Shown: piece after piece, positions 25,404 to 38,292 of the stretch | Position numbering within the stretch: position 1 is the first letter of the stretch | Layout of the letters: each line of letters opens with the position of its first letter | DNA from: Sphaerisporangium siamense | GTDB lineage: Bacteria; Actinomycetota; Actinomycetes; Streptosporangiales; Streptosporangiaceae | NCBI RefSeq assembly: GCF_014205275.1 | Contig: NZ_JACHND010000001.1 | Span: 7,688,001 to 7,752,000, forward strand | Length of the DNA stretch: 64,000 nt | Reading direction: 5' to 3' | Translations under genes and position numbers: made by a program | Notes under the pieces: model-generated | What the model saw: the letters and a program-made list of their open reading frames with translations, nothing else | Told to the model about the DNA's origin: nothing | The model's database searches: none

Positions 25404-25518
25404 AAGAAGGCCCAAAGGAAGGCGCGTCAGCACCTAGGAAACACAGCCCGAGCCATAGGCGAGGCCCACTTCCCGGCGGAGCACCACAACTCTGCGCCCC
25501 TGCTGCTCCGCTTCTCAG

Positions 25519-25680
25519 GCGCCGCGTCGGCGGGGTGCAGGTCGGCGGAGCCCGGCGCCCATGACGGCGCCCAGCCGACCCTTCAGCAGTACGCGGTGCG
25601 AGGAAGGCGCGTCAGCGCCTGGTAAACACAGCCCGAGCCGGAGGCGAGGCCCATTCCCCCGCGCAGCCCCGCATTCACCT
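25519..25680 (+). repeat. Repeat copy 2
   Basis: Complete copy of the core, with both hairpins (GGCGCC-CATGAC-GGCGCC and AGGCGC-GTCA-GCGCCT) intact. Confidence 0.85.
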
Positions 25681-25841
25681 CTGAGAGTCCGGCGTTCCGT
25701 CCACTGCCACTTCCTGGCACAGCCCTCGTCTTGACAGTCATCTAGCGTTGTCGGAGCCTTCCAGCAGGTGCCGTCTCCGTGCTCTTCCCTTCCGCACTCT
25801 TCTCGGTCATGCTCCTTCCGTTCGCGTGCTAGCTTCTCTTC

Positions 25842-26010
25842 GGCGCCGCGTCGGCGGGACGCAGGTCGGTGGAGCCCGGCGCCCACAACGGCGCCCAGCC
25901 GGCCCTCCCGCGGTACGCGGTGCCGGGGGGAAGGCGCGTCAGCGCCTGGAACACAGTCCGAGCCGAGGGCGAGGCCCATTTCCCGGCGCAGCCCCGCAGC
26001 CGCTTCCTAT
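25842..26010 (+). repeat. Repeat copy 3
   Basis: Complete copy; the first hairpin loop is CACAAC instead of CATGAC, and GCGGGACGCAGGTCGGTGG replaces the GGTGCAGG version found in copies 2, 4 and 5. It is followed by about 110 extra bases not found in the other intervals. Confidence 0.8.
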
Positions 26011-26262
26011 CGCCTGTGCAGCCCCGCGTTCACTTGTAAGTGGACCCCGGCATCTGCTCCCGCTTCATGGTCAAGGACATCCGCTTCTGGGTCCAGCTCG
26101 TCGTTCGCTCCCACACCACGCCGGCACGCTCTTCTCCGGTTCCCCAGTCCCAGCGCAGCCGCATTCACCTCTCAGAGTCCGGCGTTCCCTCCGCTGCCAT
26201 CGCCTGGCTCATGCCTCCGAACCTCTCCGCGCTCTTCCCGCTCGAACGCGAGCTTCTCTTCA

Positions 26263-26430
26263 GCGCCGCGTCGGCGGGGTGCAGGTCGGCGGATCCCGGC
26301 GCCCATGACAGCGGCCGACCGGCCGCGTTCTGCGGTACGCGGTGCGAGGGGAAGGCGCGTCAGCGCCTGGGAAACACAGCCCGAGCCGAAGGCGAGGCCC
26401 ATTCCCCGGCGCAGCCCCGCACTACCTCTC
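26263..26430 (+). repeat. Repeat copy 4
   Basis: Copy with a changed first hairpin (CATGACAGCGGCCG) but an intact second hairpin. It is preceded by the shared GCGAGCTTCTCTTCAG block. Confidence 0.8.
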
Positions 26431-26570
26431 AGAGTCGGCGTTCCCTCCGCCGACCTCATCGCCTTGGCGCATGTCTCCGAACGGCCTCCGAACGCCTCCA
26501 CGCTCTTTCCGTTCCGCGCTCGCTGTTTCCCCGTTCCGTGCTCTCTCGTTCGGGTGCGAGCTTCTGTTCA

Positions 26571-26712
26571 GCGCCGCGTCGGCGGGGTGCAGGTCGGCGG
26601 AGCCCGGCGTCCATGACGGCGCCCAGCCGGCCCACCCGCAGTACGCGGTGCGAGAGGACGGCGCGTCAGCGCCTGGGAAACACAGCCCGAGCCGGAGGCG
26701 AGGCCCGTTCTG
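26571..26712 (+). repeat. Repeat copy 5
   Basis: Copy ending early at GAGGCGAGGCCCGTTC. Its second hairpin is intact and the first reads GGCGTC-CATGAC-GGCGCC. Confidence 0.8.
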
Positions 26713-26780
26713 AGGCGTGCCTCGGCGTGCTCGTTCTCCTGACAGGCCGGCGGTCGTCGCGGGCAGGGGGGGGCGGGCCG

Positions 26781-26830
26781 CCGTCAGGGGCGCCGGGATT
26801 GACCGACCTGCGTCCCGCCGACGCGGCGCC
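26781..26830 (-). repeat. Inverted partial repeat copy 6
   Basis: Read on the minus strand it gives GGCGCCGCGTCGGCGGGACG and CAGGTCGGTC, matching the head of copy 3. It is the only inverted copy and lies closest to the rRNA terminator. Confidence 0.75.
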
Positions 26831-26933
26831 TGCAACGAAACCCTGCGTGGCGAAGGAGAGAAGTCCCGGAGTTTGTGACAGGAACGCACGAAAGAAAAGT
26901 CTCGGAGACCACGAATGAAAAAGTCCTGGAAAT

Positions 26934-26984
26934 GCAGGAAGGGCCACCCGTGGAGCACGAAGCTCCTGGATGGCCCTACCCTGC
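26934..26984 (-). terminator. Terminator of the rRNA operon
   Basis: A long hairpin 16 bases beyond the 5S gene: arms GCAGGAAGGGCCA (26934-26946) and TGGCCCTACCCTGC (26971-26984) pair with small bulges, with an inner GGAGC/GCTCC pair. T-rich sequence follows on the minus strand. Confidence 0.88.
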
Positions 26985-26999
26985 ATTATTCGAAAGATT

Positions 27000-27118
27000 G
27001 TCCGGCGGTGTCCTACTCTCCCACACCGTCCCCGGTGCAGTACCATCGGCGCTGGAAAGCTTAACTTCCGGGTTCGGAATGTAACCGGGTGTTTCCCTTC
27101 CGCTAAAACCGCCGTAAC
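27000..27118 (-). rRNA. rrf: 5S ribosomal RNA
   Basis: The minus strand gives the actinobacterial 5S sequence, including GAAACACCCGGTTACATTCC, GAACCCGGAAGTTAAGC, CAGCGCCGATGGTACTGC and GGGAGAGTAGGACACCGCCG. The two ends (TTACGGCGGT and ACCGCCGG) pair to close helix I. Ends are estimated to within a few bases. Confidence 0.95.
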
Positions 27119-27257
27119 CCCGTGAAACAACCAACCGAGCACACCACCCACCAACACACCATTACCGGTGCCTGTTGGTTGGTGTGGGTCTCAGGTTTGA
27201 TGTCTCTGAGATCACACAGTGGACGCGAGCACCACCCGCACAGCAGCGGGTGTTGTT

Positions 27258-32405
<5,148 letters not shown>

Positions 32406-32749
32406 AATGTCTGGAAAAAATCCCGGCGAGCACCCGTCCCACAGGACGCGATGCCAACCAAAGGAATCATCCACCACCACACCCAGAGGCATGGCGGACG
32501 GAGGATCATGCATGATTCATGCACTGGCTTTTAACACACTGTTGAGTTCTCAAGAAACGGACGCGTACACCATCACCCGAACCCTGCGACCAGGACCCGA
32601 ACTCCGGGGCTTCCATCTCGTTTCGCGGTGATCCCGACGCTATCAACCAACCTGACCACCGGCAAACCGGGCCGTTACCGACACCCGCACCAGCACCCAG
32701 GCCCTGACCAGCGCCAAGACCCGCACCCCGTCTCCAGGGCAACCCCTCT
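32406..32749 (-). promoter_or_regulatory. rRNA operon leader with antitermination region
   Basis: The transcribed leader between promoter and 16S. On the minus strand it contains CTTGAGAACTCAACAGTGTG, a block conserved in actinomycete rRNA leaders next to boxA-like signals. No gene is present. Confidence 0.7.
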
Positions 32750-32778
32750 AACTTACCCAACCTCACCGCACTAGGCAA
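32750..32778 (-). promoter_or_regulatory. rRNA operon promoter
   Basis: On the minus strand, -35 TTGCCT (32778-32773), a 17-base spacer and -10 TAAGTT (32755-32750). This is the best promoter-like sequence in the 620 bases between 16S and the next gene; other rRNA promoters may lie further upstream (to about 32950), but I could not define them. Confidence 0.65.
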
Positions 32779-33025
32779 ACGAGACCAGGTAGATCTTTTA
32801 ACGAGGAGTACCGGCACCACACCTGACCCCAACCCGCGCAACACTCCACCAGGAGCGGTGAGCGGGGTTTGTGTCCGGGCGATGCCGACAACAAAAGATT
32901 AGCAGTCTGCGGCGCGCGCTCGATCCATTCCAGGCAACGATCAGGTAGAGGCTTCCGGGCGTAGAGGCATCAAAGTCCCGGCTCGCGGTACACCTGAAGA
33001 CGTCCCCTAGCGGATCGAGGCACGC

Positions 33026-34071
33026 TTGAGCGATCGAACGCTTCCCCGGGCGCTGGTCATGCTGCTCGTCGCGCCGCCGCGGCCGTCATCGCGCTCGCCG
33101 GCGTCAAGGCGATCGACGCGGTCGTCGGGCCGGTGGTGCTGGCGCTGGTCCTCACGATCGCCGTCTCGCCGATCAGGGCGTGGCTGACGCGCAAGGGCGC
33201 GCCCGCCTGGGGTGGCGGTCGCGGTTCCGTTCACGGTCGTCATGGTCTTTCTGTTCGGCATGGTGGCGACGCTGACGGCGGCCGTCGTCGAGCTGGGCCG
33301 TGCTGGTCCCGGAGCTACACCGACGAGTTCGGGAGGCTGGCGGCGCAGGCACAGCTCTGGGCGGCGGAGCACGGGATCTCGCCGCAGGTCAACAAGGCGC
33401 TGCAGTCGCTCAACCCGGCGCAGATCCTGGAGTTCGCCCAGGGACTGGTCTCCGGCGTGATGGGCGTGCTCACCAGCCTGTTCCTCATGGTGGTGCTGCT
33501 GCTGGCGATGAGCCTGGACGCGCCGATCATCTCGCGGGTGATGGCGGCCGCCGCGGCGGAGCGTCCCGCCATGGTGGGCGCGCTGACGACGTTCGCGAGC
33601 AAGACCCGGAGATACATCCTGGTCTCGACCATCTTCGGGCTGATCTGTGCGGCACTGGACGTGGTCGCGCTGTACTTCCTTGAGGTGCCGCTCCCCCTGT
33701 TGTGGGGTCTGCTGGCGCTGATCACCAACTACATCCCCGAACATCGGGTTCGTGGTGGGGCTCTCGTGCCGCCGGCGCTGCTGGCGCTGCTGACCGGTGG
33801 GGTCCGTGGTCTCGTGCTGGTCGTCGTCGCGTACATAGTGATCAACGTCGTGGTCCAGTCGTTCATCCAGCCGAAGTTCCTCGGCGACGCGGTGGGGCTG
33901 ACGACGACGGCGACGTTCCTGTCGCTGATCATCTGGGCGTGGGTGCTGGGGGCGCTCGGGGCGTTGCTGGCGATCCCGCTGACGTTGCTGGTGCGCGCGG
34001 TGCTGATCGACAGCGATCCGGCGGCGAAGTGGACGGGCGCGCTGGTGTCCGGCGAGATCCCGCGGAAGTGA
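33026..34071 (+). pseudogene. AI-2E family transporter gene with multiple frame breaks
   Basis: Pieces of an AI-2E/PerM family membrane transporter are recognisable in order but in changing frames: SDRTLPRALVML from the TTG at 33026, then AAVIALAGVKAIDAVVGPVV and IAVSPIRAWLTRKGAPAW, VAVPFTVVMVFLFGMVATL in another frame, then SYTDEFGRLAAQAQLWAAEH to the end, including INVVVQSFIQPKFLGDAVGL and LSLIIWAWVLGALGALLAIP. Frame changes occur near 33072, 33209 (an extra G in TGGGGTGG), about 33300, 33740 (extra G after ATCCCC) and 33767 (two extra bases); the last pair cancel. A 312-residue open frame (33133-34071) exists but carries two nonsense stretches. Either the gene is dead or this stretch contains sequence errors. 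The ribosome binding site GAGG before the TTG is good. Confidence 0.75.
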
Positions 34072-34093
34072 GCCGCCCTCGTAGGCTGGGCGT

Positions 34094-34762
34094 ATGTACG
34101 TGGAGTCCCCGCCGCGTCCCGCGCTCGCGGAGCGGGTGGCCTGCCTGTGGACACAGGAGGCCGAGGCGCCGCTGGTGCAGCGGGTGGTGCCGGACGGATG
34201 CGTGGACCTGATCTGGGCCCCGGACGGGCCGCATGTCGCGGGGCCGGACACGGGTCCGTACCTGGCGGAGCTTCCTGTGGGCGAGCCGTTCACGGGCCTG
34301 CGGTTCAAGCCGGGCGGTGTAGGGGAACTCTTCGGGGTTCCGGTCGCATGGCTGCGCGACCGGCGGGTTCCGGTGGCCGACCTGCCGGGTGTCGAGGTGC
34401 GCGGTCCCGACGACCTGCAGCGCGCGGTGGAGAGGCTGCTGCGCGGGACGCCCGGGCCGGACGCGGGGGCCGGTGCGATCGCGGGCGCGCTGCGCCGGGG
34501 AAGGGCCGTGGGGGACCTGGCCTGGGATCTCGGCCTCAGCGAGCGGCAGTTGAACCGGCGGTGCGTGCGCGCGTTCGGGTACGGGCCGAAGACGCTGCAG
34601 CGGGTGGTGCGGTTCCAGCGGGCGCTGAGGGTCGCGCGGTCGGGCGCGCGGCTGGCCGACGTCGCCGCGACGAGCGGCTACGCCGACCAGGCGCACATGG
34701 CGAGGGACGTGCGGCGCCTGGCCGGGGTGTCGATGGGACGGCTGCTGGAGCCGTACGCGTAG
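34094..34762 (+). CDS. AraC family transcriptional regulator
   Basis: A 222-residue regulator. The N-terminal half (about 1-115) matches the DUF6597-type sensing domain seen in many AraC proteins (VACLWTQEAEAPLVQRVVPD, GCVDLIW, GLRFKPGG). The C-terminal half has the AraC DNA-binding domain: DLAWDLGLSERQLNRRCVRAF, GYGPKTLQRVVRFQRAL, and the second helix-turn-helix LADVAATSGYADQAHMARDV. A -10 box TAGGCT (34082-34087) lies six bases before the ATG, so the mRNA is probably leaderless. The target genes are not evident; it converges on the membrane protein gene at 34785. Confidence 0.9.
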   Translation: MYVESPPRPALAERVACLWTQEAEAPLVQRVVPDGCVDLIWAPDGPHVAGPDTGPYLAELPVGEPFTGLRFKPGGVGELFGVPVAWLRDRRVPVADLPGVEVRGPDDLQRAVERLLRGTPGPDAGAGAIAGALRRGRAVGDLAWDLGLSERQLNRRCVRAFGYGPKTLQRVVRFQRALRVARSGARLADVAATSGYADQAHMARDVRRLAGVSMGRLLEPYA

Positions 34763-34784
34763 ACGCGGGACGGGGCGGACCGGG

Positions 34785-36038
34785 TCAGAGTGAGGCTCCC
34801 ACGGGAGAGGCCGGCAAGCTGCTGGACACCTGGGACGTCTCGGTGTCGCGGCGCCGTCCCCACGGCATGGCGGCGACCAGGATGGGGAGCAGCACGACGG
34901 AGCTGATGGCCCAGGGCGAGTGGAGGATCCACCACCGGTCGTTGTTGAACTGCGTGAGGTACAGGTATCCGACCGCGGCCCAGGTGGAGGTGCCGATGAT
35001 GGCCGGCCAGGCGAAGCGGGTGGGCCGGGCCACGAGGAACGGCATGAACCACATGAGGTACTGCGCGCCGAGGCGCGGGGTGACGACCATGAAGGCCAGC
35101 AGCAGCGCGGTGGTCAGGTCGATGGGGTCGGCGCGGCGCCAGAGGTAGAGGACGACGAGCAGCGTGCCGTAGATCATCCACTGGCCGTAGCGGGCGAGCT
35201 CGGCGTCGAGGGTCCAGTCGCCCCCTACCGCGACGGCCGTCCACCCCCATTCGCCGATGATCGGGCGGACGTCCCCGATGGTCTTGATCACTTCGGGGAG
35301 CTGGGCGAGCGAGGTGCCCGCGCCGATGGGGAGGGTGGCGAGGAAGAAGATGGGGGCGACGCCCGTGGCGAAGAAGGCGTAGGCGCGGGCGCGCAGGTCG
35401 GGCAGGAAGAGCAGCATGCCGGGGACGAGCCAGATCGGCCAGCTCTTGGCGCAGAGGGCGAGGCCCATGAGCAGTCCGGCGATGATCGCGTTACGGACGG
35501 GCCTGGACGTCCTGGCGTTGCGGGCGACGACGAAGGCGGCGACGCCGAAGACCAGGGAGACCGGCTCCACCTGGCCGTGCACGGAGGCGACGAGCACGGC
35601 CAGGGGGTTGCAGGCGTACTGGAAGGCGCGCAGGCCGGTGTCCTTCCCGCCGGCGAGCTTGCCGACCAGCGGGATGAGGATGATGTCGGCGATGACGGTG
35701 ACGAGGCGGCCGGCGATCTCCCAGGGGATGTTCATCCACAGGAGTAATCCGTACATGTACGGAATCGTGGGCAGGAAGTGCCAGCCGCCGTTGCTCTCCA
35801 GCACAGGATCCCGGTGGGCGAGGATGGCCTCGCCCGCCGGTTTGAAGCTGTTCACGAAGTCGACCGGTTGCCAGGTGTCGACCGCCGACAGCGCCATGAT
35901 GAGGACGCGGACACCGATCCCGACCGCCAGAGCGACGGCCAGGGACGGTTTCCAGCCCTTCCATTGCGCGACGATCGCCAGCACGACACCTGAGACGAGG
36001 ACGAACCCCGTGAGGATTGCGTAGTCCATGACGCTCAC
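34785..36038 (-). CDS. Multi-pass membrane protein, GT-C glycosyltransferase-like
   Basis: A 417-residue integral membrane protein with about 10-12 predicted helices. The loop after helix 2 contains DTWQPVDFVNSFKPAGEAIL, placed where GT-C mannosyltransferases of the GT87/DUF2029 type carry their catalytic acid; QVEPVSLVFGVAAFVVAR and PRLGAQYLMWFMPFLVARP also fit that fold. Such enzymes move sugars from polyprenyl phosphate donors to lipids or wall polymers outside the membrane. The family assignment is by pattern and not certain. The GTG at 36038 is used; an ATG three codons in (36029) is equally possible. It stands 124 bases after the chitinase gene at 36163 in the same direction. Confidence 0.7.
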   Translation of the reverse strand: MSVMDYAILTGFVLVSGVVLAIVAQWKGWKPSLAVALAVGIGVRVLIMALSAVDTWQPVDFVNSFKPAGEAILAHRDPVLESNGGWHFLPTIPYMYGLLLWMNIPWEIAGRLVTVIADIILIPLVGKLAGGKDTGLRAFQYACNPLAVLVASVHGQVEPVSLVFGVAAFVVARNARTSRPVRNAIIAGLLMGLALCAKSWPIWLVPGMLLFLPDLRARAYAFFATGVAPIFFLATLPIGAGTSLAQLPEVIKTIGDVRPIIGEWGWTAVAVGGDWTLDAELARYGQWMIYGTLLVVLYLWRRADPIDLTTALLLAFMVVTPRLGAQYLMWFMPFLVARPTRFAWPAIIGTSTWAAVGYLYLTQFNNDRWWILHSPWAISSVVLLPILVAAMPWGRRRDTETSQVSSSLPASPVGASL

Positions 36039-36162
36039 TAGCCTGCCGGAAGGCAGACCAAACCGACCACTCGGGTACGAAAATTGCCACCATCTATCCA
36101 GGGTTGCTCACACAAAGAAGTGTTTGGACTCCAATGGGTGGCGATCGAGTGGCCGGTGTGCG

Positions 36163-38292
36163 TCATGGCAAGGCGTTCAGGTAGCGACGGTGGTTGGTGG
36201 AGAACTCGAATGAGTTGTACTTGTCCCAGTTGATGGACCAGGTCATCAGGCCCCGCAGCCCAGGGTAGACGCCGCGCGGCTTGTAGCTGCCGCAGTTGGT
36301 GCCCTTCGCCAGGCAGTCGAACGCCTTCTGGACCTCGGCCACCGAGGTGAAGCCGTTGCCGGCGTACGTGGCGGCGGGCAGGCCGATGGCGACCTGGTCC
36401 GGCCGCAGCGCGGGGAACATGTTCGCGGTGTTGCCCGCGACCGGGAAGCCCGCGAGCAGCATGTCGGTCATGGCGATGTGGAAGTCCGAGGTGCCCATGG
36501 TGTGGTACTGGTTGTCCAGTCCGGTGATCGGACCCGAATTGTAGTCCTGCACGTGGAGCAGCGTCAGGTCGTTGCGCATCGCGTAGATGACCGGCAGGTA
36601 GGCCCCGGCCCTGCGGTCGGCCCCGGTGGTCCCGCCGCCGTAGAACTGGTACCCCAGCTGGACGAAGAACGTCTCGGGCGCCATGGTGAGCGTGAACTTG
36701 GAGCCGTACTTGGCCTTCAGCGACTTCAGCGCCGAGATCAGGTTGACGATGACCGGCGAGGTCGGGTTCTTGAAGTCGTTGTCCCCGGCGTCCAGCACCA
36801 GCGAGTGGCCCTCGAAGTCGATGTCGAGGCCGTCGAGGCCGTACTTGTCGATGATCGCGCTGACCGAGCTGACGAACTTGTCGCGCGCGGCGGCCGAGGT
36901 GAGCTGGACCTGGCCGTTCTGGCCGCCGATCGAGATGAGCACCTTCTTGCCCTTGGCCTGCTTGGCGCGGATGCCGGCGATGAAGTCGGCCTCGCTCTCG
37001 ACGTTCGGGCACTCGGCGACCGGGCACTGGCTGAACCGGATGTCGCCGGAGGTGACGGAGGTCGGCTCACCGAAGGCGAGCTGGATGATGTCCCAGCTGT
37101 CGGGGACGTCGCTCATCTTGATGTAGCCGGAGCCGTTGGCGAACGACGCGTGCAGGTAGCCGACGAGCAGCCGCTTGGGCGGGGTGGTCGGGTCGCCGGA
37201 CGGGACGCCCGTCACCTCGGCGGACTTGGCGGACTCGCCCGCCGCGTTGGCGGCGCTGACGGCGAACCGGTAGGTCCGGCCGGTGGTCAGGCCGGTGGCG
37301 GTGTAGGTGGTGGCGGTGGGCGAGGCGACCTTCACGCCGTCCTGATAGACGTTGTACGAGGTCGCGCCCTGGGACGCCGACCACGACAGCGTGACGGTGG
37401 TGGCCGACGTGGTGGTGACCGCCAGCCCCGTGGGCGGGGTGGGCGGCACCGGGTCGGTGGGGGTGGTCGTGGTCACCTCGGCGCTCTTGGCGGACTCGCC
37501 GGCCGTGTTGGAGGCGCTGACCGCGAAGCGGTAGGTGGCGCCGGCGGTGAGGCCCGTGGCGACGTACGTGGTCCCGGTGGGCGTGCCGACCCGGGTCCCG
37601 TTCTGGTAGATGCTGTAGGACGTGGCGCCCTGGGAGGCGTTCCAGCTCAGCGCGACGCTCGTGGCCGTCCTGGCGGTGATGGCGAGCCCCGTGGGGGTGG
37701 CCGGCGGGACGGTCGTGTTGCCGCCGGGGTCGGGCCCGTCGAGGACGATGTCGTCGGCGTTGTAGGCGCCGGTGCCGTACCAGCCGTTGACGTAGACGGT
37801 CACCGAGTTCGTGGCGGATCCGGTGGTGAAGGACGTGGTGAGCTGGGCCCAGTTGCCGCCGGGCGTGCCCCAGGTGCTGACGTCGGTGGTGCCGGTGCCG
37901 AGCGCGCCGAGGAAGACGTAGCTTCCCCTGACCCATCCGGACAGGCTGTAGGTCGAGGACGGCTTCACCTTGACCACCTGCGAGCACCGGGCGAAGTCGG
38001 CGCCGGCGGGGGTGGCCTCAAGCGCGCCGGCGCCTCCGTGGACGGGGGTGGTCACCGCCCGCGCGCCGGACGCGCACGTCCAGCCGCTGAGGCCGTTCTC
38101 GAAGCCTGGGTTGGGCAGGATGTTGGCGGCCATGGCCGCGGTGGCGGGCACCACGGCGAGGCCGATGGCGATGCCCGCCGCCGCCACGGCCGCCGTCAGG
38201 CGGGACCGGCGGCGGGTGGACGGCGAGCCGCCGGAGGGTGGAGCGGCGGCCTTGGCGCGAAAGAGGCCCGGCAAGCGTGACAGGAAGGTCAT
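36163..38292 (-). CDS. Secreted GH18 chitinase with CBM and two FnIII domains
   Basis: A 709-residue secreted enzyme. The N-terminus has a basic 30-residue stretch, then a signal segment (LTAAVAAAGIAIGLAVVPAT). Residues about 55-195 form a CBM4/9- or CBM16-like jelly-roll (NILPNPGFENGLSGW). Two fibronectin III domains follow (about 200-290 and 295-385; both contain VTLSW/VALSW, YRFAVSA and AGESAKSAEV). The GH18 domain covers about 395-709, with the catalytic motif DGLDIDFEG (acid Glu494) and LISIGGQNG. It hydrolyses chitin by substrate-assisted catalysis. The ATG overlaps the stop of the upstream chitinase gene by four bases (ATGA), so the two are translated together. Confidence 0.95.
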   Translation of the reverse strand: MTFLSRLPGLFRAKAAAPPSGGSPSTRRRSRLTAAVAAAGIAIGLAVVPATAAMAANILPNPGFENGLSGWTCASGARAVTTPVHGGAGALEATPAGADFARCSQVVKVKPSSTYSLSGWVRGSYVFLGALGTGTTDVSTWGTPGGNWAQLTTSFTTGSATNSVTVYVNGWYGTGAYNADDIVLDGPDPGGNTTVPPATPTGLAITARTATSVALSWNASQGATSYSIYQNGTRVGTPTGTTYVATGLTAGATYRFAVSASNTAGESAKSAEVTTTTPTDPVPPTPPTGLAVTTTSATTVTLSWSASQGATSYNVYQDGVKVASPTATTYTATGLTTGRTYRFAVSAANAAGESAKSAEVTGVPSGDPTTPPKRLLVGYLHASFANGSGYIKMSDVPDSWDIIQLAFGEPTSVTSGDIRFSQCPVAECPNVESEADFIAGIRAKQAKGKKVLISIGGQNGQVQLTSAAARDKFVSSVSAIIDKYGLDGLDIDFEGHSLVLDAGDNDFKNPTSPVIVNLISALKSLKAKYGSKFTLTMAPETFFVQLGYQFYGGGTTGADRRAGAYLPVIYAMRNDLTLLHVQDYNSGPITGLDNQYHTMGTSDFHIAMTDMLLAGFPVAGNTANMFPALRPDQVAIGLPAATYAGNGFTSVAEVQKAFDCLAKGTNCGSYKPRGVYPGLRGLMTWSINWDKYNSFEFSTNHRRYLNALP

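Larger units (their letters stand above)
25201..26830. repeat. Array of long GC-rich repeats beyond the rRNA operon
   Basis: Five direct copies and one inverted copy of a GC-rich unit with a core of about 150 bases occupy this gene-free stretch. Copies start near 25204 (split), 25519, 25842, 26263 and 26571, plus an inverted piece at 26781-26830. The core contains, in order, GCCGCGTCGGCGGG, CAGGTCGG, GGCGCC-CATGAC-GGCGCC, ACGCGGTGCG, AGGCGC-GTCA-GCGCCT, ACACAGCCCGAGCC and GAGGCGAGGCCC. Flanking parts (CTCAGAGTCCGGCGTTCC, GCGAGCTTCTCTTC) also recur, so the true repeat period is about 310-420 bases. Indels break every reading frame between copies, so coding is unlikely. Two hairpins per unit are conserved. 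The array lies just past the terminator of the rRNA operon. Confidence 0.85.

Noticed and set aside
25201..26830. Repeat array as a possible CRISPR
   Set aside because: Units are 150 bases or more, spacers are not of uniform length, and there are no cas genes in the window.
25748..26958. Open frames of 110-290 codons in the repeat array, on both strands
   Set aside because: Repeat copies fall in different frames and differ by indels that break frames; composition is Arg/Pro/Ser-rich with no conserved protein pattern. Treated as non-coding repeats.
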